Assembly (NCBI GenBank): GCA_035577545.1
Contig: DATLVI010000011.1
Coordinates: 35,848 to 99,847, forward strand
Source: Verrucomicrobiia bacterium
Lineage (GTDB): Bacteria > Verrucomicrobiota > Verrucomicrobiia > Palsa-1439
Length of the DNA: 64,000 nt
Direction: 5' to 3'
Below, piece by piece: positions 44,415 to 51,944 of the stretch. The notes below the pieces were generated by a model. The model was not told the DNA's origin. It worked only from the letters and a program-made list of their open reading frames with translations, and made no database searches. Position numbers and translations under genes: made by a program. The number at the start of each line of letters is the position of its first letter. The stretch's first letter is position 1.

Positions 44415-45392
44415 GTGAAGACCGGCACGGCGATTCTGGAGACATTTTATCAAGCGGCAGGGCAATTTGTCCGCGTGGATGATCTGGGGCGGCGTTTGAA
44501 ACTGCCGGCGACGGCGGTGAATGCCGAGATCGCGGAGTTGGAGAAGATCGGCTACACGATCGAATCGCATCCACATTTTGGGTATCGCTTGCTCGGCACT
44601 CCTGACCGTTTGACCGCGGATGATATCAAGGCGCAGTTGAAAGCCCCGCTGATCGGTTCGGAGATTCTGGTATTCGAGGAAACCGCGTCAACGAACGAGG
44701 TGGTTGAGCACCTAGCAAAGTCGGGGGCGCGGGAAGGTTTGGTAGTGTTTGCGGAATCGCAGACGCGTGGGCGCGGGCGTCGCGGACGGGCGTGGGCTTC
44801 GCCGCGCGGGAAGGGACTTTGGTTTTCGGTCTTGTTGCGACCAACGCTGCCGACAAGCGCGGCCAGTCGCATCACAGTGGCCGCGAGCGTGGCTGTGGCG
44901 CGAGCGATTCGTCAGAATTGTGCCGTGGACGCGCGCATTAAGTGGCCGAATGACGTGATGGTGAACGGCAAAAAGCTGGCGGGCGTATTGACGGAACTAC
45001 GGGCGGAGGCCGACGAGATCCTACTCGCGATCCTGGGGATTGGGATCGATGTGAATTGCCAGCGGGAGGATTTTCCGGGTGAGCTGGCGAATATTGCCAC
45101 GTCCGTCGAATTAGAAACCGGGAGTGCGCAAGATCGGGTGGCGCTGGCGGCGCAGGTGTTGACCGCGTTGGACGAGTGTTATCAGGCGGCACTCACGGAT
45201 TTCGAGACGGTTGTGGACGAATGGGCCAAGCTTTGCACGACGCTCGGACGGCAGATCGTGGTGACGATGGGTCAGCGTCGCATCGAGGGGTTTGCGCAGG
45301 CGCTGGACGGTGATGGGGCGTTGTTATTGCGGCGCGACAGCGGGCAGATCGAAAGAATTCTGGGTGGCGACGTGGTGGTGGAGCGCTCGTGA
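44415..45392 (+). CDS. birA: Biotin--[acetyl-CoA-carboxylase] ligase
   Basis: 325 aa. It attaches biotin to acetyl-CoA carboxylase. An N-terminal winged-helix (residues 1-60) is followed by the ligase core: EETASTNEVVEHLAKSG, the biotinyl-AMP loop SQTRGRGRRGRAWASPRG, RIKWPNDVMVNGKKLAGV and GIGIDVNC, and a C-terminal SH3-like domain (FAQALDGDGALLLRRDSGQ). The HTH suggests it may also act as a biotin-responsive repressor. Start is GTG 44415. coaX overlaps by GTGA, an arrangement common among bacteria. Confidence 0.94.
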   Translation: MKTGTAILETFYQAAGQFVRVDDLGRRLKLPATAVNAEIAELEKIGYTIESHPHFGYRLLGTPDRLTADDIKAQLKAPLIGSEILVFEETASTNEVVEHLAKSGAREGLVVFAESQTRGRGRRGRAWASPRGKGLWFSVLLRPTLPTSAASRITVAASVAVARAIRQNCAVDARIKWPNDVMVNGKKLAGVLTELRAEADEILLAILGIGIDVNCQREDFPGELANIATSVELETGSAQDRVALAAQVLTALDECYQAALTDFETVVDEWAKLCTTLGRQIVVTMGQRRIEGFAQALDGDGALLLRRDSGQIERILGGDVVVERS

Positions 45393-46123
45393 AGAAGGAA
45401 CATCCTTTCCTGTTGGTGAACATCAACAACACCAACACCAGTTTTGCCCTGGCCAACGCCCGGCGCATACTGCGGGTCGTGAAAGTGCCGACGGTGTCGG
45501 TACGGAAGATTCCCTTTGGGGATGACAGGATTTCGGGAGTCGTGTTGGCGTCGGTTGTACCGAAGATGACCAAACGGGTCGGGCGCCTGTTGCCCATGCG
45601 GCCATTGGTCGTCAGTGCGAATATTGATCTGGGGGTTGGTGTTCGTTATCCCAACAAGAAACAGATCGGGGCCGACCGACTGGCAAACGCAGTGGGCGTT
45701 GCAGAACTCTACGGTACGCCGGCCATCGTTGTGGATTTTGGGACGGCGGTCACTTTCGATATTGTGAATTCTTCCCGTGAGTACGTGGGCGGCGTCATTG
45801 CGCCGGGGTTGGCGTCGGTGACGGATTATCTCTACCAGCGGACGGCGCTGTTGCCGCGGATCAAGCTGGCCGAACCGTCCTCGGCGATCGGCAGGAGCAC
45901 GGTCGCCGCCATGCGTGTGGGCGCGGTCATCGGCTATCGGGGGTTGGTGAAAGAGATCCTGAGCGCCCTGAAGCGCGAGCGCGGCATGGAGAAAGCGGTG
46001 GTCGTGGCGACGGGAGGTTACGGCGGACTGATCGCGAAAAAGATCCGTGAAATCGACCGCGTAAATCCGTTGTTGACCCTCGAAGGTCTGCGGTTTATCT
46101 ACCTGCGCAACCGCGCTGCGTAA
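45389..46123 (+). CDS. coaX: Type III pantothenate kinase
   Basis: 244 aa. It phosphorylates pantothenate in CoA synthesis. Recognisable blocks are KKQIGADRLANAVGVAELYG, IVVDFGTAVTFDIVNS, YVGGVIAPGLASVTDYLYQ and ATGGYGGLI. The N-terminal phosphate loop, usually DxGNTxxxxg, reads LLVNINNTNTSFAL: Asp is replaced by Asn at residue 11. Since the Asp is a conserved metal/phosphate ligand, this may alter activity. The GTG start overlaps birA (GTGA). Confidence 0.88.
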   Translation: MKKEHPFLLVNINNTNTSFALANARRILRVVKVPTVSVRKIPFGDDRISGVVLASVVPKMTKRVGRLLPMRPLVVSANIDLGVGVRYPNKKQIGADRLANAVGVAELYGTPAIVVDFGTAVTFDIVNSSREYVGGVIAPGLASVTDYLYQRTALLPRIKLAEPSSAIGRSTVAAMRVGAVIGYRGLVKEILSALKRERGMEKAVVVATGGYGGLIAKKIREIDRVNPLLTLEGLRFIYLRNRAA

Positions 46124-46145
46124 AATTACGCAGGCGCTGACAATA

Positions 46146-46955
46146 ATGAATCGAATCGATACCAAGTTTCGCGCGTTACGCGCGGCCCGCCAAAAGGGTT
46201 TCATCGCGTACATCTCTGCTGGCGATCCCAACCTGCGGGCGACGGCGGCACTGGCGCGTGAATTTGAACGCGTGGGCGTGGACGTGCTGGAGCTCGGCGT
46301 CCCGTTCAGCGATCCACTGGCCGACGGAGTTGTGAACCAGTTGGCCGCGGAGCGCGCATTGCACAGCGGTACGACGCTACGCGGGGTCTTGAAGATGGTG
46401 ACTGCGCTGCGACGCGGTGGTTGCAAGGTTCCGATCGTATTCTACGTTTACTACAACGTGGTGCACCATTATGGGTTGAAGAATTTCGTTCGCGATGCTG
46501 TGGCGGCCGGGGTGGACGGCGTACTGGCGCTGGATCTGCCACCAGAAGAGGCGGATGCGTATGAAGCGGCGATGAAACAGGCGGGATTGCATCCGATTTA
46601 TCTCGTCGCACCGACGACACCAGCGCAACGCATCCATAAGATTGCGCGGCATGCGAGTGGTTTCATTTATTATGTATCGCGCGAGGGCGTGACGGGCATG
46701 CAGAAGAAGCTCGCACCAGCCGCGACACAGCATGTCGTAACCATTCGCAAACACTCGAAGTTGCCGGTGGCGATCGGGTTTGGGATTTCGAACCCGGCGC
46801 AGGCGCGCGCGGCGGCTCACGCAGCAGATGCGGTGGTGGTCGGCAGCGCGATTGTGAACCAGATTGCGAAGCATGGTAAGGACCGTCAATTGGCGGCCAA
46901 GGTGGCGCGCTTCGTTGGGGCGATGGTGCGAGCGGTGAAGAAAGAGGGAAAGTGA
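46146..46955 (+). CDS. trpA: Tryptophan synthase alpha chain
   Basis: 269 aa. It cleaves indole-3-glycerol phosphate to indole and glyceraldehyde 3-phosphate. Seen are FIAYISAGDPNLRATAAL, the catalytic Glu and Asp region VDVLELGVPFSDPLADG, LDLPPEEADAYE, YLVAPTTPAQRIHKIA and GFIYYVSREGVTGMQ, plus VAIGFGISNP. Only trpA is here; trpB is not in the window. It follows coaX by 22 bp and precedes the guanylyltransferase by 1 bp. Confidence 0.95.
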   Translation: MNRIDTKFRALRAARQKGFIAYISAGDPNLRATAALAREFERVGVDVLELGVPFSDPLADGVVNQLAAERALHSGTTLRGVLKMVTALRRGGCKVPIVFYVYYNVVHHYGLKNFVRDAVAAGVDGVLALDLPPEEADAYEAAMKQAGLHPIYLVAPTTPAQRIHKIARHASGFIYYVSREGVTGMQKKLAPAATQHVVTIRKHSKLPVAIGFGISNPAQARAAAHAADAVVVGSAIVNQIAKHGKDRQLAAKVARFVGAMVRAVKKEGK

Positions 46956-46956
46956 A

Positions 46957-48030
46957 ATGAATTGGGCAGTGGTCATGGCAGGTGGGTACGGCGAACGGTT
47001 CTGGCCGCGAAGTCGGCGCAGGCAACCGAAGCAATTGCTGCCGATTGTCGGCGATAAAACGATGATCCAGCAGACGGTTGAGCGGATACGTCCGCTGGTG
47101 AGCGACGCGCGGATCGTGGTGGTGACGAACCGGGAGCAAGCGGCGCTGGTGCTCAAGCAGCTTCCGCGTGTGAAGCATATCATTGCTGAACCCATGGGAC
47201 GCAATACCGCGCCGTGCATCGGGGTGGCGGCGGCGGTGATTGGCAAGCAGGACCCGGACGCCGTGATGGCGGTGTTGCCGGCGGACTCGTACATCAAAGA
47301 CACGGAGACTTATCGTCGTGTTGTTGGCGATGCGTTGAAGCTGGCAGCGGCGCAGGATGTTCTCGTTACCATTGGAATCAAGCCAACCGGACCACAGACC
47401 GGCTATGGTTATGTTCAGGTCGGCGAAGAACTTTCCAACAAGTCGGCGACGAAGTTCTGGAAGGCGCGGCGGTTCGTGGAAAAGCCGGACCGGAAAACGG
47501 CGGAGGAGTTTCTGTCCAGCGGCGATTATCGTTGGAACGCGGGGATGTTCGTCTGGTCGTTTCGCGCAGTGGCGGATGCTTATCGGCAGTTCCAGCCCGT
47601 GCTGTGGGACGCCTGCGGGCGGATTCAGAAGACCGCCGGCACGAAGACGTTTGCGCGAGCGCTAGAGCGGGAGTATCCCAAAATGGAAAAGATCGCGGTC
47701 GATTACGCGATCATGGAGAAAGCGCAGAACGTGGTTGTCGCGAACGGTGATTTCGATTGGGACGATGTTGGCGACTGGCCGGCGATTGGGCGTCACCACG
47801 AGAAAGACGCGGACGGCAACGTTGCGTGCGGTGAATTCGTGGAAATCGATTCGACGAATTGCATTGTCCTGAGTGACAAGAAGCATTTGGTGGCGACGGT
47901 CGGCGTGCGAGACCTCGTGATCGTGCACACCGACGACGCGACACTGATCTGCCACAAAGACCAGGCGCAGAAAGTACGCGACGTGGTGAAAAAATTGGCG
48001 GCGGATAAGAAGTACAAGCGACTGCTGTAA
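46957..48030 (+). CDS. manC: Mannose-1-phosphate guanylyltransferase
   Basis: 357 aa, GDP-mannose synthesis. The N-terminal nucleotidyltransferase start VVMAGGYGERFWPRSRRRQ then PKQLLPIVGDKTMIQ is characteristic; AEPMGRNTAPCIGVAAA, AVLPADSYIKD, FVEKPDRKTAEEFL and YRWNAGMFVWSF follow. It ends with a left-handed beta-helix-like region (VVANGDFDWDDVGDWPAIG). The monofunctional length fits the single-domain type. It starts 1 bp after trpA. GDP-mannose would feed surface glycans, fitting the LPS genes nearby. Confidence 0.93.
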   Translation: MNWAVVMAGGYGERFWPRSRRRQPKQLLPIVGDKTMIQQTVERIRPLVSDARIVVVTNREQAALVLKQLPRVKHIIAEPMGRNTAPCIGVAAAVIGKQDPDAVMAVLPADSYIKDTETYRRVVGDALKLAAAQDVLVTIGIKPTGPQTGYGYVQVGEELSNKSATKFWKARRFVEKPDRKTAEEFLSSGDYRWNAGMFVWSFRAVADAYRQFQPVLWDACGRIQKTAGTKTFARALEREYPKMEKIAVDYAIMEKAQNVVVANGDFDWDDVGDWPAIGRHHEKDADGNVACGEFVEIDSTNCIVLSDKKHLVATVGVRDLVIVHTDDATLICHKDQAQKVRDVVKKLAADKKYKRLL

Positions 48031-48034
48031 TGAA

Positions 48035-48472
48035 ATGCGCGTTCTCGGGGTTGATTTTGGAAACAAACGGATTGGGCTGGCGCTCAGCGATGAGACCGGC
48101 ACGGTCGCGTCGCCACTGACGTATATTGACGGCGGCGGGATCGCGGCGGTCAGCCGCGAGATTGCGCGAATCAGCGCTGACCGCCGGGTGGGAAAGATTG
48201 TTGTGGGTGTTCCCTTGCGGTTGGATGGAACGCGGAGCGAGCAAACGGAGCACACACTGGCGTTTATCGAGGAATTGGAGCGCACGACGACGGTACCCGT
48301 AGCGAAATGGGACGAGCGGTTGACGAGTGTTCAGGCGAACCGCGCGTTGCTCGAAGGAAACGTCCGGCGCAGCGAACGTAAGCAGAAGATTGACAAAGTC
48401 GCCGCGCAAATCATGTTGCAGAGTTATCTTGATGCGACAAACCCGCCTTCAACCGAAGCCCAGACACTTTAA
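48035..48472 (+). CDS. ruvX: Putative Holliday junction resolvase / pre-16S rRNA nuclease
   Basis: 145 aa, RNase H-like YqgF family. Active-site acidics lie in LGVDFGNKRIGLALSD (Asp at the start), VVGVPLRLDGTRSEQ, and KWDERLTSVQANRAL, with the last Asp in KIDKVAAQIMLQSYLD. In E. coli this protein matures 16S rRNA; in mycobacteria it acts on junctions. Start ATG follows manC by 4 bp. truA begins inside its end, 41 bp before the stop. Confidence 0.92.
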   Translation: MRVLGVDFGNKRIGLALSDETGTVASPLTYIDGGGIAAVSREIARISADRRVGKIVVGVPLRLDGTRSEQTEHTLAFIEELERTTTVPVAKWDERLTSVQANRALLEGNVRRSERKQKIDKVAAQIMLQSYLDATNPPSTEAQTL

Positions 48473-49202
48473 GCTGACGATCGCCTACGATGGGACGCAA
48501 TATGCCGGGTGGCAGTTGCAGCCGAACGGCAAGACGGTTCAGGAAGTCCTTGAAGGTGCGCTCGCGAAGATTGACGGACGCGGCGTGCGCGTCCACGGGT
48601 CAGGGCGCACGGATGCCGGGGTTCATGCGCGGGGGCAGGTGGCGAATTGTACATTGCGGACGCAACTCAAGGTTCCAACTCTGCTGAAGGCGTTGAATGC
48701 GAATCTGCCCGAGGATGTTCGTGTGTTGCGGCTGCAGGTGACCGACGCGAAGTTCCATGCGCGTTTCTCCGCGAGGGGGAAGGAATACCGGTACCAGATC
48801 GATTGCGGCGCGGTCGCCGATCCCTTTCTTCGCGCGTACGCGTGGCATCATCCGTGGCCGTTGGATGTAGCGGCGATGCGGCGGGCGGCCGGGTTGTTGA
48901 GGGGTCGGCATGATTTTTCGGTGGTGTCGGCAAAGCCGCGGCGTCCCGTGGAGAACACGGTGCGGACGATTTCGAAGTTGTCGGTGACCAAGCAGGGCGA
49001 TCTGATTACGGTCGCGGTGAGGGCGGATGGGTTTCTTTACAAGATGGTGCGGTCGATTGTGGGCGCGCTCGTCAAGGTGGGCGAGGGGCGGCTCACGATT
49101 GAGGAGTTGCAAGCGCAGTTGAAGGCGAAGAAGCGGACGGCGTTGGTCGAGACGGCGCCGGCGCATGGGTTGTTCTTGTGGAAGGTGGATTACCGACGAT
49201 AA
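48432..49202 (+). CDS. truA: tRNA pseudouridine(38-40) synthase
   Basis: 256 aa. It isomerises uridines 38-40 of the tRNA anticodon arm. The catalytic Asp is in HGSGRTDAGVHARGQVA, with YDGTQYAGWQLQPNGKTVQ before and FSARGKEYRYQI, HDFSVVSAKP and FLYKMVRSIVGALVKVG after. ATG 48432 is chosen because the pseudouridine synthase fold begins about 15 residues later; the open frame extends to 48327 within ruvX. The overlap with ruvX is 41 bp. Confidence 0.94.
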   Translation: MRQTRLQPKPRHFKLTIAYDGTQYAGWQLQPNGKTVQEVLEGALAKIDGRGVRVHGSGRTDAGVHARGQVANCTLRTQLKVPTLLKALNANLPEDVRVLRLQVTDAKFHARFSARGKEYRYQIDCGAVADPFLRAYAWHHPWPLDVAAMRRAAGLLRGRHDFSVVSAKPRRPVENTVRTISKLSVTKQGDLITVAVRADGFLYKMVRSIVGALVKVGEGRLTIEELQAQLKAKKRTALVETAPAHGLFLWKVDYRR

Positions 49203-49256
49203 CAGTGAAGGACTGGCGAGCCGCGCCGCAGGCAGAGAGTTCACTCGATTGAATTG

Positions 49257-49628
49257 TTAGGCGCTGGCATTTTTGCTGTTGGAGCCCCTGCGCGATTTGA
49301 TGACAAGATAAAACAAGCCGGTAAACATCAGCCCCCCGACGAAGAACTCAATGCCCGTACCCACAACGGTGCAGACATTCGGTTCGTGCTCGGGATTGGA
49401 CAACGCCCAGATGGGGGACGAGAGAAGCATACCGGGCAGATGCCAGAGCATAAAAAGAACGGTGAACACGTTGCCAGGGCCGCATGGCCCGATGCTGCCA
49501 AACGCGGTATTCATACCCACCAATACCCCTTCCGCCATACAGCCGAGGATCAATGCCAACCAAAATGAGGATAGTCGTCTCACGGCGCTGTTTTCCAACA
49601 GTAGTATGGGAACAAGGAGGGATGACAA
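49257..49628 (-). CDS. Small membrane protein of unknown function
   Basis: 123 aa from TTG 49628. Hydrophobic segments are at roughly residues 22-40, 52-70 and 90-112, so probably three helices. The C-terminus is basic (VIKSRRGSNSKNASA) and likely cytoplasmic. The start is uncertain: no ATG occurs before residue 30 and the TTG lacks a strong ribosome site. The alternative overlapping frame on the same strand looks worse. No family recognised. Confidence 0.5.
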   Translation of the reverse strand: MSSLLVPILLLENSAVRRLSSFWLALILGCMAEGVLVGMNTAFGSIGPCGPGNVFTVLFMLWHLPGMLLSSPIWALSNPEHEPNVCTVVGTGIEFFVGGLMFTGLFYLVIKSRRGSNSKNASA

Positions 49629-49770
49629 GGTACAAACCTGTCCGACCGTGACGTCATGCGGAGACGGTACGCTGGGAGAATTGAGTGGTCAATCTGATTC
49701 ACCGGCACTGCCCGGGGAGCAGAGAGATTCCTCGACAGGTTTGGAATGACAAACTAGCCTCCGGACTACG

Positions 49771-50253
49771 ATGAACGTAGTGCTTGTTGAACCGGAGATT
49801 CCGCCGAACACGGGAAACGTGGCGCGGTTGTGTGCTGCGACGCAGTCGACGCTGCATCTGGTCGGGCCGCTGGGGTTTCGGCTGGACGACAAGACGCTGA
49901 AGCGGGCCGGGATGGATTACTGGGAGCAGGTGACGTGGAAGTGCTGGGAGTCGCTGGAGCAACTGCAAGCAGCGGCTCGGCGGGAGCCTCGCCCTCCCGT
50001 CTTCTACTATGTAACAACAAAGTCGAAACGGCCTTACACGCAGCCGCAGTATCGTGCGGATGATTATTTAGTGTTCGGACGGGAGACGGCCGGTTTGCCG
50101 AAGGTGTTGTTGGATGCGAATCCGGAGACGACGATCACCATCCCGATGTTCAACCCGCAAGCGCGCAGTTTGAATCTGGCGACGGCGGTCGCCATCGTTC
50201 TTTCACATACAATCTGGCAGATCAAATCAGTAGATGGGACTTGGCCGGAATGA
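49771..50253 (+). CDS. trmL: tRNA (cytidine(34)-2'-O)-methyltransferase
   Basis: 160 aa, SPOUT methyltransferase. The knot is built from VVLVEPEIPPNTGNVARLCA, LHLVGPLGFRLDDK, LVFGRETAGLPKVLL, TITIPMFNPQARSLNLATA and VAIVLSHTIWQIK: the TrmL signature. It methylates the wobble base of tRNA-Leu in E. coli. Codons for residues about 68-76 are formed by a dispersed 26-bp repeat (49973-49998) that also occurs in intergenic DNA, a segment a little longer than usual for the family. It is otherwise intact. Confidence 0.92.
   Translation: MNVVLVEPEIPPNTGNVARLCAATQSTLHLVGPLGFRLDDKTLKRAGMDYWEQVTWKCWESLEQLQAAARREPRPPVFYYVTTKSKRPYTQPQYRADDYLVFGRETAGLPKVLLDANPETTITIPMFNPQARSLNLATAVAIVLSHTIWQIKSVDGTWPE
49973..49998. 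repeat. CGGCTCG palindromic repeat inside trmL
   Basis: 26 bp, differing at three C/G positions from the intergenic copy at 32537-32562. It has a GGGAG/CTCCC stem with a short loop. It keeps the trmL reading frame and encodes an Arg/Pro-rich loop (ARREPRPPV). This suggests the repeat was inserted in frame at a surface-exposed loop. Confidence 0.55.
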
Positions 50254-51214
50254 AGGTGCGAAAGCGATCTACGCACGCCATAATGGTCGTAACTGCACAG
50301 TATCAGCTTACACGGTGTGGTTGAATGTGAAACAATTATCAGTCCAACAAAGAGAACTGGTTTCGTCGCTGGCGAAGCAACTCGGAGAGATCCAAGGGAT
50401 AAAGGCCGTCGTGCTCGGAGGATCGCATGCGCGCGGACGTGCCCAGCCGGGCTCAGATATCGATCTTGGCCTGCTCTATTCTGAGGCGGTTCCCTTCTCC
50501 ATTCAGAGCGTGCGCAAACTGGCCGAGAGCGTCAACGACACATCCCGGCCGGTAGTCACGAGTTTTTACGAGTGGGGCCGGTGGGTCAACGGTGGAGCAT
50601 GGCTGACCATCGGCGGCCAGCGCGTCGATTTCATCTACCGCAGTCTCGAACAGGTGGAGCAAGTCATCGCCGAGGCCGAAGCGGGCCGCTACGAACTCGA
50701 CCACAACCAGCAACCTCCTTTTGGATTCTTTAGCGGAACATACCTTGGTGAAATCGCGGTGTGTGTCCCCTTAGTCGATCTCGAAAAGAGACTGGGTTTG
50801 CTGAAGCGGAAGGTTGCGGATTATCCCACGTCCTTGCGTCAGGCCGTGATACAGGACTATCTCTGGCTGGCCGAGTTCGGGCTGACTGCTTTCGCGCCCA
50901 AGTTCGCCACCCGCTCCGACACCTATGGGACGGCTGCCTGTCTGACTCGTGCTGTGAACCATCTCGTGCTGGTTCTGTTCGCATTGAACCGCAAATATCT
51001 GATCAATGACAAGACGGCGCTCGAGGAGATCGCAGAGTTTGAGCGTGCCCCAGAGAAGATCGAGTTACGAGTACAAAGAACGCTTGGGCACTTGGGCTCT
51101 ACGGCTACGGAACTTGCCAGCGCGGTCGAAAGCGTCGCACAGTTGTTTCAAGAAACCGTCGATTTGACAGATGGGTTGTACCAACCACGCTACGCACTGC
51201 GGAAGAGAGAGTGA
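50234..51214 (+). CDS. Nucleotidyltransferase-domain protein
   Basis: 326 aa. The MNT/polymerase-beta signature is VVLGGSHARGRAQPGSDIDLGLL, with the second metal ligand region QRVDFIYRS about 70 residues on. A helical C-terminal half follows (LTRAVNHLVLVLFALNRKYLIND, then KTALEEIAEFERAPEKIEL). Similar proteins add nucleotides to small molecules such as aminoglycosides or to protein targets. ATG 50234 overlaps trmL by 20 bp and its first 29 residues are dissimilar; a TTG at 50321 or GTG at 50327 may be the true start. It sits between trmL and a decayed copy of the trmL end, suggesting insertion. Confidence 0.78.
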   Translation: MGLGRNEGAKAIYARHNGRNCTVSAYTVWLNVKQLSVQQRELVSSLAKQLGEIQGIKAVVLGGSHARGRAQPGSDIDLGLLYSEAVPFSIQSVRKLAESVNDTSRPVVTSFYEWGRWVNGGAWLTIGGQRVDFIYRSLEQVEQVIAEAEAGRYELDHNQQPPFGFFSGTYLGEIAVCVPLVDLEKRLGLLKRKVADYPTSLRQAVIQDYLWLAEFGLTAFAPKFATRSDTYGTAACLTRAVNHLVLVLFALNRKYLINDKTALEEIAEFERAPEKIELRVQRTLGHLGSTATELASAVESVAQLFQETVDLTDGLYQPRYALRKRE

Positions 51215-51304
51215 TCGACTCTCAACAGACCATACTGGTTTTGCGATCGCCTCCATTTCAGTTCGATTAGATGGGTCCGAAACAGAAGTGACCATCTTGA
51301 TTGT

Positions 51305-51379
51305 GTTCTGATCACCGCGGTGTTGTTGTACTGCGCAATCTGGCAGGTCAAGTCAGAAGCCGGCGGTTGGCCGCCCTGA
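51305..51379 (+). pseudogene. Decayed copy of the trmL 3' end
   Basis: The frame reads ITAVLLYCAIWQVKSEAGGWPP then stop, close to the trmL C-terminus (TAVAIVLSHTIWQIKS, then DGTWPE and stop). At DNA level the last 42 bp match the trmL end (50212-50253) at 31 positions, ungapped to the stop codon. It lies 1.1 kb downstream of trmL. No start or upstream SPOUT motifs are present. Confidence 0.45.
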
Positions 51380-51411
51380 GTTCGCTGGCCTGCGCAGTCG
51401 GGCCATCGCAA

Positions 51412-51648
51412 CTACCACAGTATCGGAACAAGCTTGCCTCCCGGCGTCTGAATCCTGAAGTCTGCAAGCAGTTCCTTCACGTCGGGTAAGTCGGAGATAC
51501 GGATGAGAAGTCGGGAACCCGTGATTTCATGGTCTCCGGGCAAGGAGATGTAGAAAGTGCCCTAGGCTTCCGGCAACGATTCCACCACTGCCAGTTCAGC
51601 CGCATTAAGAACTGGAATCCTTACGAGAGAATCATTCTCTGGGTCCAC
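51412..51648 (-). pseudogene. Small hypothetical gene interrupted by an in-frame TAG
   Basis: A minus-strand frame of 79 codons from GTG 51648 to TAG 51412 reads as normal protein (LVRIPVLNAAELAVVESLPE ... SRLLIRISDLPDVKELLADF) but has a TAG at 51562-51564 (codon 29), after LPEA. Both sides read in the same frame with good composition, so a single point mutation is the simplest reading. The 5' end overlaps the stop of the membrane protein gene by 17 bp. The family is not recognised. Confidence 0.5.
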
Positions 51649-51937
51649 TGATGTTATCTTTCCTCACGCTATTTGTGTGCCGCGCGGAGTTATCATCCTT
51701 CCGTTTCTGAATTCCTTTGTACCATGGTGTTTGCCAGTGAGGGATGGTGAATACCGTGACCAGGCCACCGATCACGCCGCAGAGGATCAACCAAAGAATC
51801 GGCCCGTGAACATTGTCATGGGAGAATCCCGCCAGAATGACTCGATAGGTGAAGAGCACGCAAGCCAGACAACCAATGAAGACGCCACCGATGAAGCGAA
51901 TGGTAACGGTGAAAAGGAAGTCTGGCCACTTATTCAT
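51632..51937 (-). CDS. Small membrane protein following the TPR gene
   Basis: 101 aa. Two hydrophobic helices at about residues 7-32 and 45-65; the C-terminal 30 residues are polar and basic (YKGIQKRKDDNSARHTNS). It begins 7 bp after the TPR gene stop, so the two are probably co-transcribed. No family recognised. A membrane partner of the TPR protein is plausible. Confidence 0.6.
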   Translation of the reverse strand: MNKWPDFLFTVTIRFIGGVFIGCLACVLFTYRVILAGFSHDNVHGPILWLILCGVIGGLVTVFTIPHWQTPWYKGIQKRKDDNSARHTNSVRKDNISGPRE

Positions 51938-51944
51938 GGTGCGG

